From Candidatus Saccharimonadota bacterium (GTDB lineage: Bacteria > Patescibacteriota > Saccharimonadia > Saccharimonadales > Saccharimonadaceae): a DNA stretch of 56,982 bases. This document shows positions 50,994 to 56,982 of the stretch, piece after piece. The stretch spans positions 1 to 56,982 of the forward strand of contig JAGCBP010000003.1 in NCBI GenBank assembly GCA_017652105.1, read 5' to 3'. How positions within the stretch are numbered: the first letter of the stretch is position 1; every line of letters starts with the position of its first letter. The notes below the pieces were generated by a model. The model worked only from the letters and a program-made list of their open reading frames with translations, made no database searches and was not told where the DNA came from. Made by a program: the position numbers and the translations under genes.

Positions 50994-52454
50994 TCTCTTA
51001 TATATTCTTACAATTTCTTCCCAATCATCATTTCTATCTTCATAAATCTCTTCGTATCTTACGTCATCAAGATCAAATAATCTATCGTCATCGTAAAGCA
51101 ACAAGTAATCAAAATTATACTTATCCAAAAAATCTGTTTTTTCGATTTTGTTATGTTGTAAATCATACCATTCCACAAAAATATCTTCCTTACCATTGTT
51201 AGCCTTCAAGAAAACCTCCATCCGAGAGTCCATATAGGTTTTATATCCTCTATATATTGCATACCCACCCCCGTCAAATCCTGCATATATTTTTAAAGTC
51301 TTTTTATCAATATCTCCTACATCTTTATCTAAGGCATCCAAAGCCGCCACAGCGTATTCAGGTGGTTTACCAAAACCAGCCGAATCAAACATTTTTGCCA
51401 CCGTCACCGTTATAATCATCACTAATGACAGAATCCCCATCCAAGACAACACCATCCATCTAATTTTTCTAGTTTTCCATTTTTCTATCCAAACATCTTT
51501 ATATACAGCAGCCAATGGGAATAATAACACTAAAATCAATTGACTTAGACCCTTTATTGTATTAAGTGCCAATGCCAAAAAGCCAAAAATCATTAAAAGC
51601 CAACGCATTCGCATATTCTTCTTTCCTTCAAAAATATATAATATCAATACAAATGAAAACGTTGCACAATACATCATTGTAGTACTGTCCATAAACGGAG
51701 CAAACGGCTTCAATTCTTGAATAGTATCATGCGCCTCTGGCACTCCATAACTTGTCAGGATAAACGTCATCATCTTGAATCCATACGGATTCAAAAAACC
51801 TACCACAAAAGAAATTGCCAACACTAATAATAATGGTTTAGTTCTGTATCCCTGAAGATGTAGTTTTTTAGATTTAAACGAATCTATTATATATACACCG
51901 ATTATCAATATTATTATTGGCCACAATGATGCGTGTAGATTAATTTGCAAAAGCGACAGCACTGGAATCCACCACAAATATTTACTTTTATTAGTTCTGA
52001 TATAGAGCTCCAAAAGATATATTAAGAGCATCATGATACAATAGCTCACCATCTGTGCTCTCGTCACCACAAACCACCGCCCAAGTAGCAGATCCGTCAA
52101 AATCATAATCAAAAGCGACAGATTTTCATTTTTGTTACTCACTACCATACAAACTTTATAAATTAGATAACAAAGTAACACATTTAAAAGTAACATCCCG
52201 ATATATATCCCCACCGGCCCAAATACCGAATAAATCAAATAAAAAATCGCCGCAAATCCATAGTTCTGCACGGTTACTTCCAAACCTTCATGCATCGACA
52301 GCTGGTCCTCATAATATATACCGTTCGTCACAATCTCTCTTCCCTCAGCCAGCACGTACCAAGTGTCACTATCGAGCGAATTATTACATACCATCACCCC
52401 CGCCACCGGCACCAAAAACGCAATCAAGAACTTCAGCCATTTCATCTGTTTCAT
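50976..52454 (-). CDS. GT-C-like polytopic membrane protein
   Basis: Protein of 492 residues with about 11 hydrophobic helices and a C-terminal soluble domain (about 385-492). The first external loop DSDTWYVLAEGREIVTNG has the acidic pair and the W-x-L-x-x-G pattern found in GT-C glycosyltransferases of the PMT/ArnT type. It may therefore transfer a sugar from a polyprenyl-phosphate donor to a surface acceptor. The start lies eight bases after TATAAT. It is isolated from the capsule genes. Confidence 0.65.
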   Translation of the reverse strand: MKQMKWLKFLIAFLVPVAGVMVCNNSLDSDTWYVLAEGREIVTNGIYYEDQLSMHEGLEVTVQNYGFAAIFYLIYSVFGPVGIYIGMLLLNVLLCYLIYKVCMVVSNKNENLSLLIMILTDLLLGRWFVVTRAQMVSYCIMMLLIYLLELYIRTNKSKYLWWIPVLSLLQINLHASLWPIIILIIGVYIIDSFKSKKLHLQGYRTKPLLLVLAISFVVGFLNPYGFKMMTFILTSYGVPEAHDTIQELKPFAPFMDSTTMMYCATFSFVLILYIFEGKKNMRMRWLLMIFGFLALALNTIKGLSQLILVLLFPLAAVYKDVWIEKWKTRKIRWMVLSWMGILSLVMIITVTVAKMFDSAGFGKPPEYAVAALDALDKDVGDIDKKTLKIYAGFDGGGYAIYRGYKTYMDSRMEVFLKANNGKEDIFVEWYDLQHNKIEKTDFLDKYNFDYLLLYDDDRLFDLDDVRYEEIYEDRNDDWEEIVRIYKRQKSDY

Positions 52455-52512
52455 ATATCTATATTATACTACAGCGAATCTCGTTTTTTGATGTTTTTGC
52501 GTCAACAAAAAA

Positions 52513-52605
52513 TGGCGGAGGGTGGGAGATTCGAACTCCCGCTCCAGATCACTCCAGACTAACGATTTAGCAAACCGTCCCCTTCAGCCACTTGGGTAAC
52601 CCTCC
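52513..52605 (-). tRNA. tRNA-Ser (anticodon GCT)
   Basis: A 93-base class II tRNA with encoded CCA. The acceptor GGAGGGT/ACCCTCC is followed by discriminator G. The anticodon stem ACGGT/ATCGT encloses TTGCTAA with anticodon GCT; a long variable arm follows, then the T arm GGGAG-TTCGAAT-CTCCC. The 3' trailer (TTTTTTGTTGACGCAAAAAC) is close to that of tRNA-Lys. Confidence 0.97.
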
Positions 52606-52647
52606 GTCAATATTATTCTATCATATTTCAACTCAAAAACAAAGATG

Positions 52648-52656
52648 TGCTATAAT
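52648..52656 (+). promoter_or_regulatory. Leaderless promoter
   Basis: TGCTATAAT ends six bases before the ATG at 52663. This box lies inside the codons that would follow the upstream ATG at 52645, which excludes that start. Confidence 0.76.
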
Positions 52657-52662
52657 AAGATT

Positions 52663-53127
52663 ATGGTAAACAAATCACAAATCACCTGGGAAGCCGAAGA
52701 ATATATCATTAAATCGCACAACGGCTGGTGGTATTTTGGTCTTGCTATCGCTACTATTGGTCTTGGCGCTCTTGCTATCTGGCTCCAAGGTTGGACTTTT
52801 CTTGCTCTTATCATAGTCAGTGCTATCACTGTTCTTATCTTTAATCTTCGCCCTCCACGCAAAATCCGTTACACGTTAAATTCTGACGGTCTAGAAGAAG
52901 GCAAGGTCAAACATCCATTCATGAATTTTCGCGCTTTCGGCATCGTTAAAGAAGGAGATCATTACAGTGCAGTTTTGATTCCTAAAAAACGCTTTGGCAT
53001 CAATGTCAAAGTTTATTTCCCTGAAGGTAGTGGCGAAGCCATTGTCGATGCTCTAGGTGCTAGACTCCCAATGGAAGAAGTCAAATCAGACTTTCTCGAT
53101 AAAATTGTTAATTTTCTTAGAATTTAG
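52663..53127 (+). CDS. Conserved-type small membrane protein
   Basis: Protein of 154 residues. A short amphipathic start (TWEAEEYIIKSHNGWWYFGL) leads into two membrane helices (about 20-62) and a cytoplasmic beta-rich domain (about 68-154) with an LRPPRKIRYTL entry and IPKKRFGINVKVYFPEG. The organisation resembles small PH-like membrane proteins of CPR bacteria. Function unknown. Leaderless start; the next gene has its own promoter. Confidence 0.6.
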   Translation: MVNKSQITWEAEEYIIKSHNGWWYFGLAIATIGLGALAIWLQGWTFLALIIVSAITVLIFNLRPPRKIRYTLNSDGLEEGKVKHPFMNFRAFGIVKEGDHYSAVLIPKKRFGINVKVYFPEGSGEAIVDALGARLPMEEVKSDFLDKIVNFLRI

Positions 53128-53150
53128 TATTGCAAAAAACTAAATGCTTA

Positions 53151-53159
53151 TGCTATAAT
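53151..53159 (+). promoter_or_regulatory. Promoter of the Pro-rich protein gene
   Basis: TGCTATAAT lies 31 bases before the start at 53191, with an AAAGGTGGG ribosome site. Confidence 0.72.
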
Positions 53160-53190
53160 AGAAATAAGTAATTTTATTAAAGGTGGGTAA

Positions 53191-53733
53191 ATGAACCAAA
53201 ATACATCTGTAGATAGTGATCTACAAAAAGCAATCGACGATATTACTAAATCTACCAACGGTGATCCGCTTTTTGCTGACCCAGTAGCGGCTCCAGCTCC
53301 AGTCGGACCATTCCCGGTAGCTACTCCAAACGGAGCACCAGGCCCAATGCCTCCAGCACCAATGCCTATGCCAGAGCCAGTTACTCCGGCTGAACCGGTA
53401 TCCGCTCCAGTAGAGGATATCAAACCAGCTCCAATTGAACACGAAGAAGAGGAAGAAGTTGTAGAGGAAAAAGTTGAAAAAGCTCCATTTGTGGAAGGTA
53501 GCAAAATGGGCATCAACCAAGTCAAAGAGGCAGCTCTTCGCGATCTTGCACCGCTTCTTTCCAAACTCGATGTTCCAGCCGAACAAAAATTCGACATTTA
53601 CAAAGATGTTATCGATAACTACCACGATTCTAGTGTCATTGCTCCAGCTTATCAAGCTGCATCCGAAATCAAGGATGATCGTGATCGTGGTGAAGCTCTT
53701 CTTTACATCATCGATTCAATTGACAAAATGTAA
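53191..53733 (+). CDS. Protein with Pro-rich linker and helical C-terminal domain
   Basis: Protein of 180 residues. A short helical start (about 1-25) is followed by a linker of some 50 residues very rich in Pro, Ala and Met, then an acidic run (EHEEEEEVVEEKVEK). The predicted helical domain is at about 108-180 (VKEAALRDLAPLLSKLDVPA, DRDRGEALLYIIDSIDK). No signal peptide or membrane helix. I do not recognise the family; the layout suggests a scaffold or adaptor. A strong ribosome site and a bidirectional terminator imply good expression. Confidence 0.6.
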   Translation: MNQNTSVDSDLQKAIDDITKSTNGDPLFADPVAAPAPVGPFPVATPNGAPGPMPPAPMPMPEPVTPAEPVSAPVEDIKPAPIEHEEEEEVVEEKVEKAPFVEGSKMGINQVKEAALRDLAPLLSKLDVPAEQKFDIYKDVIDNYHDSSVIAPAYQAASEIKDDRDRGEALLYIIDSIDKM

Positions 53734-53751
53734 ATCCTCCAAAGTTATTGT

Positions 53752-53782
53752 AAAAACTGCGCGCCCACCTCGCGCAGTTTTT
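53752..53782. terminator. Bidirectional intrinsic terminator
   Basis: AAAAACTGCGCG and CGCGCAGTTTTT pair around a seven-base loop. It can terminate both the plus-strand gene ending at 53733 and the minus-strand gene ending at 53787. Confidence 0.92.
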
Positions 53783-53786
53783 GGTT

Positions 53787-54314
53787 CTAAAGATTTATTG
53801 GCGCCAACCTTTCCCTTGCTGTTTTGGTTAAATACATGATATCGCCGAGCACTCGCTCGATCTCATTTTCAAGAAAACCTCTCTCGCCCCACTCAAAAAC
53901 TATCTCCGTAATCTCTCCTGCGCAAATTCGCAAAATTTTCTCCGGTTCCCTAATTTTTGGTTTTAGTTTCAAAATCATTTTTATCACCACCTCTCTATTA
54001 CCGAATTTCAAAAACAATTCAAACGTTTGCCGATTTCTTACAATAAACACCAACATGTAGAAAAACAGCTTCCTAAGTTCTATATTTTCAATTTCTATTT
54101 TTTTCCCTAGCATAAAGTCGTATTCCGCCAAGATATTATTCTCACAATCAGGCATAATCCGTTCAATCGAACGGTGATGAGTGTAAATTGTAGAACGTGC
54201 AATACCGGTCTTTTTCGCTAGTTGCCACATCGTACAATTTGGATTATCAAAAAAGACCGTAAGAATTGCTTCCTCGGTCTTTTCATAACGCCTACTTTTC
54301 GTTCCCCCACCCAT
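53787..54314 (-). CDS. TetR-like transcriptional regulator
   Basis: Protein of 175 residues. The N-terminal helix-turn-helix is clear (MWQLAKKTGIARSTIYTHH), preceded by EEAILTVFFDN as in TetR proteins. The rest is a helical sensor-type domain with no recognisable ligand pocket. The ATG at 54314 lies exactly six bases after TATAAT; the frame upstream runs into groEL and is not used. It follows groEL by 22 bases but has its own promoter. Targets are unknown. Confidence 0.75.
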   Translation of the reverse strand: MGGGTKSRRYEKTEEAILTVFFDNPNCTMWQLAKKTGIARSTIYTHHRSIERIMPDCENNILAEYDFMLGKKIEIENIELRKLFFYMLVFIVRNRQTFELFLKFGNREVVIKMILKLKPKIREPEKILRICAGEITEIVFEWGERGFLENEIERVLGDIMYLTKTARERLAPINL

Positions 54315-54320
54315 ATCATT

Positions 54321-54329
54321 ATTATAGCA
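54321..54329 (-). promoter_or_regulatory. Leaderless promoter of the regulator gene
   Basis: The minus strand reads TGCTATAAT, then six bases, then the ATG at 54314; the box lies between the groEL stop and this start. Confidence 0.75.
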
Positions 54330-54336
54330 CAAGAGA

Positions 54337-55947
54337 TTAATACATCTCAGGTGCAGCCGCTGCTGGTTTCTCCTCTGGAATTTCACAAATCAACGCACCC
54401 ATTGTCAGCGCCGTAGCGGCAATCGAAGTAGCGTTCTTTACCGCTTCTTTTGTTACTTTAGCCGGATCAATTACACCTGCTTTTTTGAGATCAATCAAAC
54501 CTTTTTCTGGCTCCATCACATTTACACCAAAACCTGGCTTCGCCGACTCTACCTGAGCTAGAAGCGCTTGAGCATTAAGGCCCGCATTTTCCATAATATG
54601 AATAAACGGAGCTTTGAGAGCTTCTTTTACAATTCGTGCACCGTCATCAAAAGCATCCAAACTATTAGCCAACTCTACCAACGTTACTCCACCACCAGTC
54701 ACAATACCTTCAGCCAAAGCCGCTTTGGTCGCTGCTACCGCATCATCTACGCGGAATTTCTTTTCATCAATTTCGGTCTCAGTCGCACCACCTACTTTAA
54801 TTACAGCCACTTTACCCTGAAGCGCCGCTGCACGTTTCTCAAATTCTTCTCTTTCGTAATCAGATTTGGCAGCATCGGCAAGAGTCCGAATCAAAGCAAT
54901 TCTTTTATCAACTTCGCTTTTAGCTCCTGCACCCTTGATAATTGTAGTCTCATCTTTAGTCGCAATCACCTTGCCGCAAGAACCCAAAACCTCGAGTCCA
55001 GCCTCTTCAAGTTTCAAACCTTTGTCGGCAGACACCACCGTAGCATCGGTCAAAACCGCGATGTCTTCCATAATTTCTTTTCTACGCTCACCAAAAGCCG
55101 GCGCCTTGAGGACCAACGAATTAAATACACCTTTGAGCTTGTTTAGTACCAAAAGTGACAAAGCTTCGCCCTCTACTTCTTCTGCAATAATCACCAAATC
55201 TTTCTTACCCGCCTGTGCACATTTTTCAAGTAGCGGCAAAATATCATTCGCCGCCGAAATCTTTTTATCGGTCACTAGAATCAAAGGCTTATCAAACACT
55301 GCCTCTTGGCGATTTACATCTGTGATAAAGAAAGCCGAGGAATACCCTTTGTCATAAGAAAATCCTTCTACAATTTCTTGTTCCATTTCTAGCCCTTGCC
55401 CAGCTTCCACCGTTACCACACCGTCTTTACCGATTTTAGAAATTACTTCTGCGATTAATTCACCAATCTCCGCATCACCTGCCGAAATTGTCGCCACTTC
55501 TGCCACCTTCTTGGACTTTCCTTCAATTTTTTCCGCAGACTTTTCAATTTCTTTCACAATCTCTGCTCCAGCTTTTTCAATCCCTTTTCTTAGCTCCATC
55601 GGATTCACCCCAGCGGCAATCAATTTATTCGCTTCAGACAATATATTATATGTCAGAACCGTCACAGTAGTAGTACCATCACCTGCCACCTTGTTTAACT
55701 TTTGCGCTGCTGCCTTAATCAATTTAGCACCTACGGCTTCACCCATGGTCTCTTCATTGGATGGCAGGTCCACTGCCTCAGCCACCGTCACGCCATCATG
55801 TGTAATCACTGGCGCACCATAATCTTTTTCGATAATTACATTTTTACCCTTCGGCCCAAAAGTCACTTTCACTGCATCATAAAGTTGCTTTGCACCAGAA
55901 AGCACTTTTTCTCTAGCTTCCGCTTCGTAATAAATTTTCTTTGCCAT
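54337..55947 (-). CDS. groEL: Chaperonin GroEL
   Basis: Sixty-kilodalton chaperonin subunit of 536 residues. The ATP site is complete: KNVIIEKDYGAPVITHDGVT, GDGTTTVTVL with the catalytic Asp, and later ATKAALAEGIVTGGGVTL. The C-terminus lacks the usual Gly-Gly-Met repeats and instead ends in EEKPAAAAPEMY. It is the second gene of the groES-groEL operon, with an AAAGGAG ribosome site and an 18-base gap after groES. Confidence 0.99.
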   Translation of the reverse strand: MAKKIYYEAEAREKVLSGAKQLYDAVKVTFGPKGKNVIIEKDYGAPVITHDGVTVAEAVDLPSNEETMGEAVGAKLIKAAAQKLNKVAGDGTTTVTVLTYNILSEANKLIAAGVNPMELRKGIEKAGAEIVKEIEKSAEKIEGKSKKVAEVATISAGDAEIGELIAEVISKIGKDGVVTVEAGQGLEMEQEIVEGFSYDKGYSSAFFITDVNRQEAVFDKPLILVTDKKISAANDILPLLEKCAQAGKKDLVIIAEEVEGEALSLLVLNKLKGVFNSLVLKAPAFGERRKEIMEDIAVLTDATVVSADKGLKLEEAGLEVLGSCGKVIATKDETTIIKGAGAKSEVDKRIALIRTLADAAKSDYEREEFEKRAAALQGKVAVIKVGGATETEIDEKKFRVDDAVAATKAALAEGIVTGGGVTLVELANSLDAFDDGARIVKEALKAPFIHIMENAGLNAQALLAQVESAKPGFGVNVMEPEKGLIDLKKAGVIDPAKVTKEAVKNATSIAATALTMGALICEIPEEKPAAAAPEMY

Positions 55948-55965
55948 TTTTACTCCTTTCTAAAT

Positions 55966-56220
55966 CTAAAGTGTCGCCAGGACATCTTCCTCTTTTAGAA
56001 TAATATAATCTTTGTCATCTAATTTAATTTCTGTGGTGGAATATTCTTTGTAAACAATTCTGTCACCCTTTTTTACATCTTTCACGTCTTTGCCTACTGA
56101 TTCTACCACCGCATAAGCTGGTTTTTCTTTGGCTTCACCTAAGAGAATTCCCGATTTAGTCTTTTCTAGCGGTTTTTCTACTACCGCCACAATTCTATCT
56201 TTCAACGGTTTTAGTGCCAT
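55966..56220 (-). CDS. groES: Co-chaperonin GroES
   Basis: Lid of the chaperonin, 84 residues, somewhat shorter than the roughly 95 of typical GroES. The conserved start LKPLKDRIVAVVEKPLEKT and mobile loop (KTKSGILLGEAKEKP) are present, as are the GDRIVYKEYSTTEIKLDDKD and YIILKEEDVLA strands. The AAGGAG site is strong. It is transcribed from the TGCTATAAT promoter at 56244 under a CIRCE element. Confidence 0.98.
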   Translation of the reverse strand: MALKPLKDRIVAVVEKPLEKTKSGILLGEAKEKPAYAVVESVGKDVKDVKKGDRIVYKEYSTTEIKLDDKDYIILKEEDVLATL

Positions 56221-56230
56221 ATTTTACTCC

Positions 56231-56809
56231 TTATTTGCATCTGATTATAGCACAGGTTTCTAGCACTTGCAACCCCCGAGTGCCAACCCACTCATCCACC
56301 GCCTTTTTTACTCCTGGAAGCGCCGGATTATTGTAATCGTGCACAATTAAGACCGCGCCTTTATTCATTTTATTTTCAACCAATTTTAGCCCATCTCTAA
56401 TTGATCTATAAAAATCACCATCCAAAAAGCAAAAGGCAGCTTTTTCCGGCAAGTCAGAATCAGAAAAATCCGCAAACCAACCTTTTTTAATTATTGGCAC
56501 CCTCAATCCCGAACGCAAAAATCTTTCCTTCACATCTCTTTTTGTTACCAAAAGTTCCCCCTCTTTAAAATCCTCACCCAGAGGCGAATTATCCTCCACG
56601 GCTTTTTCTGGCAAACCTTCAAAAGAATCATAAAGCCACAATTTTTTATCTGAATTCGAATTTTTTAATAATTCCGCCAAAGCTAGCGAGGTGTCGCCTT
56701 TATAGCAACCCAGCTCCACAAAATCTCCCTGCACATCCAAACATTCCCGCGCAATTTTTGCAATAAATTCCGTTTCATTTTTAGAAACTTGATCATTTTT
56801 CCAAGCCAT
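56231..56809 (-). CDS. TylF/MycF-like methyltransferase
   Basis: Class I S-adenosylmethionine methyltransferase of 192 residues in the macrocin O-methyltransferase family (PF05711). It has the cofactor loop FVELGCYKGDTSLALAELL, LWLYDSFEGLPE, AAFCFLDGDFYRSIRDGL and the metal-site-like VLIVHDYNNPALPGVKKA. Family members methylate sugars, so it may decorate a glycan. The 3' end of the coding sequence contains the promoter and CIRCE of groES. The start lies eight bases after TAAAAT on the minus strand. Confidence 0.87.
   Translation of the reverse strand: MAWKNDQVSKNETEFIAKIARECLDVQGDFVELGCYKGDTSLALAELLKNSNSDKKLWLYDSFEGLPEKAVEDNSPLGEDFKEGELLVTKRDVKERFLRSGLRVPIIKKGWFADFSDSDLPEKAAFCFLDGDFYRSIRDGLKLVENKMNKGAVLIVHDYNNPALPGVKKAVDEWVGTRGLQVLETCAIIRCK
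56244..56252 (-). promoter_or_regulatory. groESL promoter
   Basis: The minus strand reads TGCTATAAT, 23 bases before the groES start, with AAGGAG between. It lies inside the last codons of the methyltransferase gene. Confidence 0.82.
56260..56286 (-). promoter_or_regulatory. CIRCE element upstream of groES
   Basis: CTAGCACTT, nine bases, GAGTGCCAA: 15 of 18 positions match the HrcA operator consensus TTAGCACTC-N9-GAGTGCTAA with exact spacing. It sits where the -35 box would be and within the methyltransferase coding sequence. Confidence 0.9.
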
Positions 56810-56842
56810 ATTCTATTATTTTATCATATCTCGCAAAAACTG

Positions 56843-56871
56843 TTGACATCCCAAAAATCTTATGCTAATAT
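56843..56871 (+). promoter_or_regulatory. Strong promoter ahead of the terminal repeat
   Basis: TTGACA and TAATAT are separated by exactly 17 bases, with TGC before the -10 box. It should drive the surface-protein gene starting at 56920, and also the gene at 32 if the sequence is circular. Confidence 0.82.
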
Positions 56872-56888
56872 GAAGTAAATAAGTCATA

Positions 56889-56982
56889 CATTAATGTTTA
56901 ATTATTGGGAAAGGTCATAATGATTCAAATGAAAAACATAGCAAATACTATCAAGCAAAAGCTCGCATCATATATATATATA
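56889..56982. repeat. Terminal direct repeat, right copy
   Basis: Exact copy of bases 1-94. The offset is 56888, so base 56982 corresponds to base 94 in the middle of the AT tract. Confidence 0.95.
56920..56982 (+). CDS. Start of a surface-protein gene, cut by the window end
   Basis: The first 21 codons (MIQMKNIANTIKQKLASYIY, continuing into the AT tract) are identical to those of the gene at 32. The window ends inside the dinucleotide repeat. It is either the same gene in a circular sequence or a paralogue sharing the same 5' module. Confidence 0.85.
   Translation, partial: MIQMKNIANTIKQKLASYIYI

Noticed and set aside
52645-52662. Upstream ATG as the start of the membrane protein at 52663
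   Set aside because: The codons between the two ATGs contain the TGCTATAAT promoter box, so the upstream ATG would not be transcribed.
53191-53655. Long opposite-strand frames over the Pro-rich gene
   Set aside because: They mirror the GC-rich proline codons of the real gene, and no start signals precede them.
1-56982. Complete 56.9-kb plasmid or phage
   Set aside because: There is no replication, partition, capsid or integrase gene, while groESL, rny, tRNA genes and dnaJ are chromosomal. Circularity remains open, but a mobile replicon is unlikely.

Overview
The window looks like a piece of a Patescibacteria (CPR) chromosome, most likely Saccharibacteria (TM7). The signs are a large surface protein with FISUMP and InlB-type repeats, a compact VirB6/PrgI/VirB4/CHAP secretion locus beside an array of small T4SS pilins, groES-groEL and a zinc-finger-less DnaJ under CIRCE sites, short intergenic gaps and moderate-to-low GC. 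The lineage is an inference from gene content. TGA is used as a stop (for example at 33572 and 28955), so the UGA-recoding CPR lineages are unlikely. There is no rRNA, transposase, integrase or CRISPR array.

Layout: 1-2893 surface protein with an (AT)11 tract near its start; 2934-3599 RelE/RelB-type toxin-antitoxin; 3660-7551 glycan genes (ligase/polymerase, glycosyltransferase, long initiating sugar-phosphate transferase); 7622-9196 small membrane proteins and a decayed gene; 9245-15884 type I restriction-modification hsdR-hsdM-hsdS plus a coupled fourth gene; 15947-21972 accessory genes including two cassettes that pair a PF12674-like zinc ribbon with flavoproteins; tRNA-Lys(CTT) at 22078; 22245-35126 a capsule/exopolysaccharide locus (CpsB phosphatase, Wzz/BY-kinase, LCP ligase, AT-rich variable core with flippase, polymerase, transferases and pyruvyl transferase, then the short initiating transferase); 35219-38497 RNase Y, an unexplained intergenic region with a micro-ORF, and dnaJ; 38507-49710 the T4SS-like locus; 49703-56809 comF, Hsp20, a GT-C-like membrane protein, tRNA-Ser(GCT), a TetR-like regulator, groESL and a TylF-like methyltransferase. 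The last 94 bases repeat the first 94 exactly.

Expression signals are very uniform. The usual promoter is TGnTATAAT. In nine genes the start codon lies exactly six bases after TATAAT, so the mRNA should be leaderless; several start codons were moved downstream for this reason. Other genes have good Shine-Dalgarno sites, and many operon members overlap by 1 to 17 bases.

How the parts fit: the glycan genes would build and attach a surface polysaccharide, the T4SS-like locus and the phase-variable surface protein form the contact surface expected of an epibiont, the restriction locus and its coupled fourth gene defend the chromosome, and HrcA (not in the window) is expected to control both chaperone operons. 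The most unusual items are an EF-hand-like double loop inside HsdR, the fourth gene of the restriction operon with two Rx5H motifs, a pilin array that includes a double-domain pilin, and the micro-ORF/antisense-RNA region near 37.2 kb.
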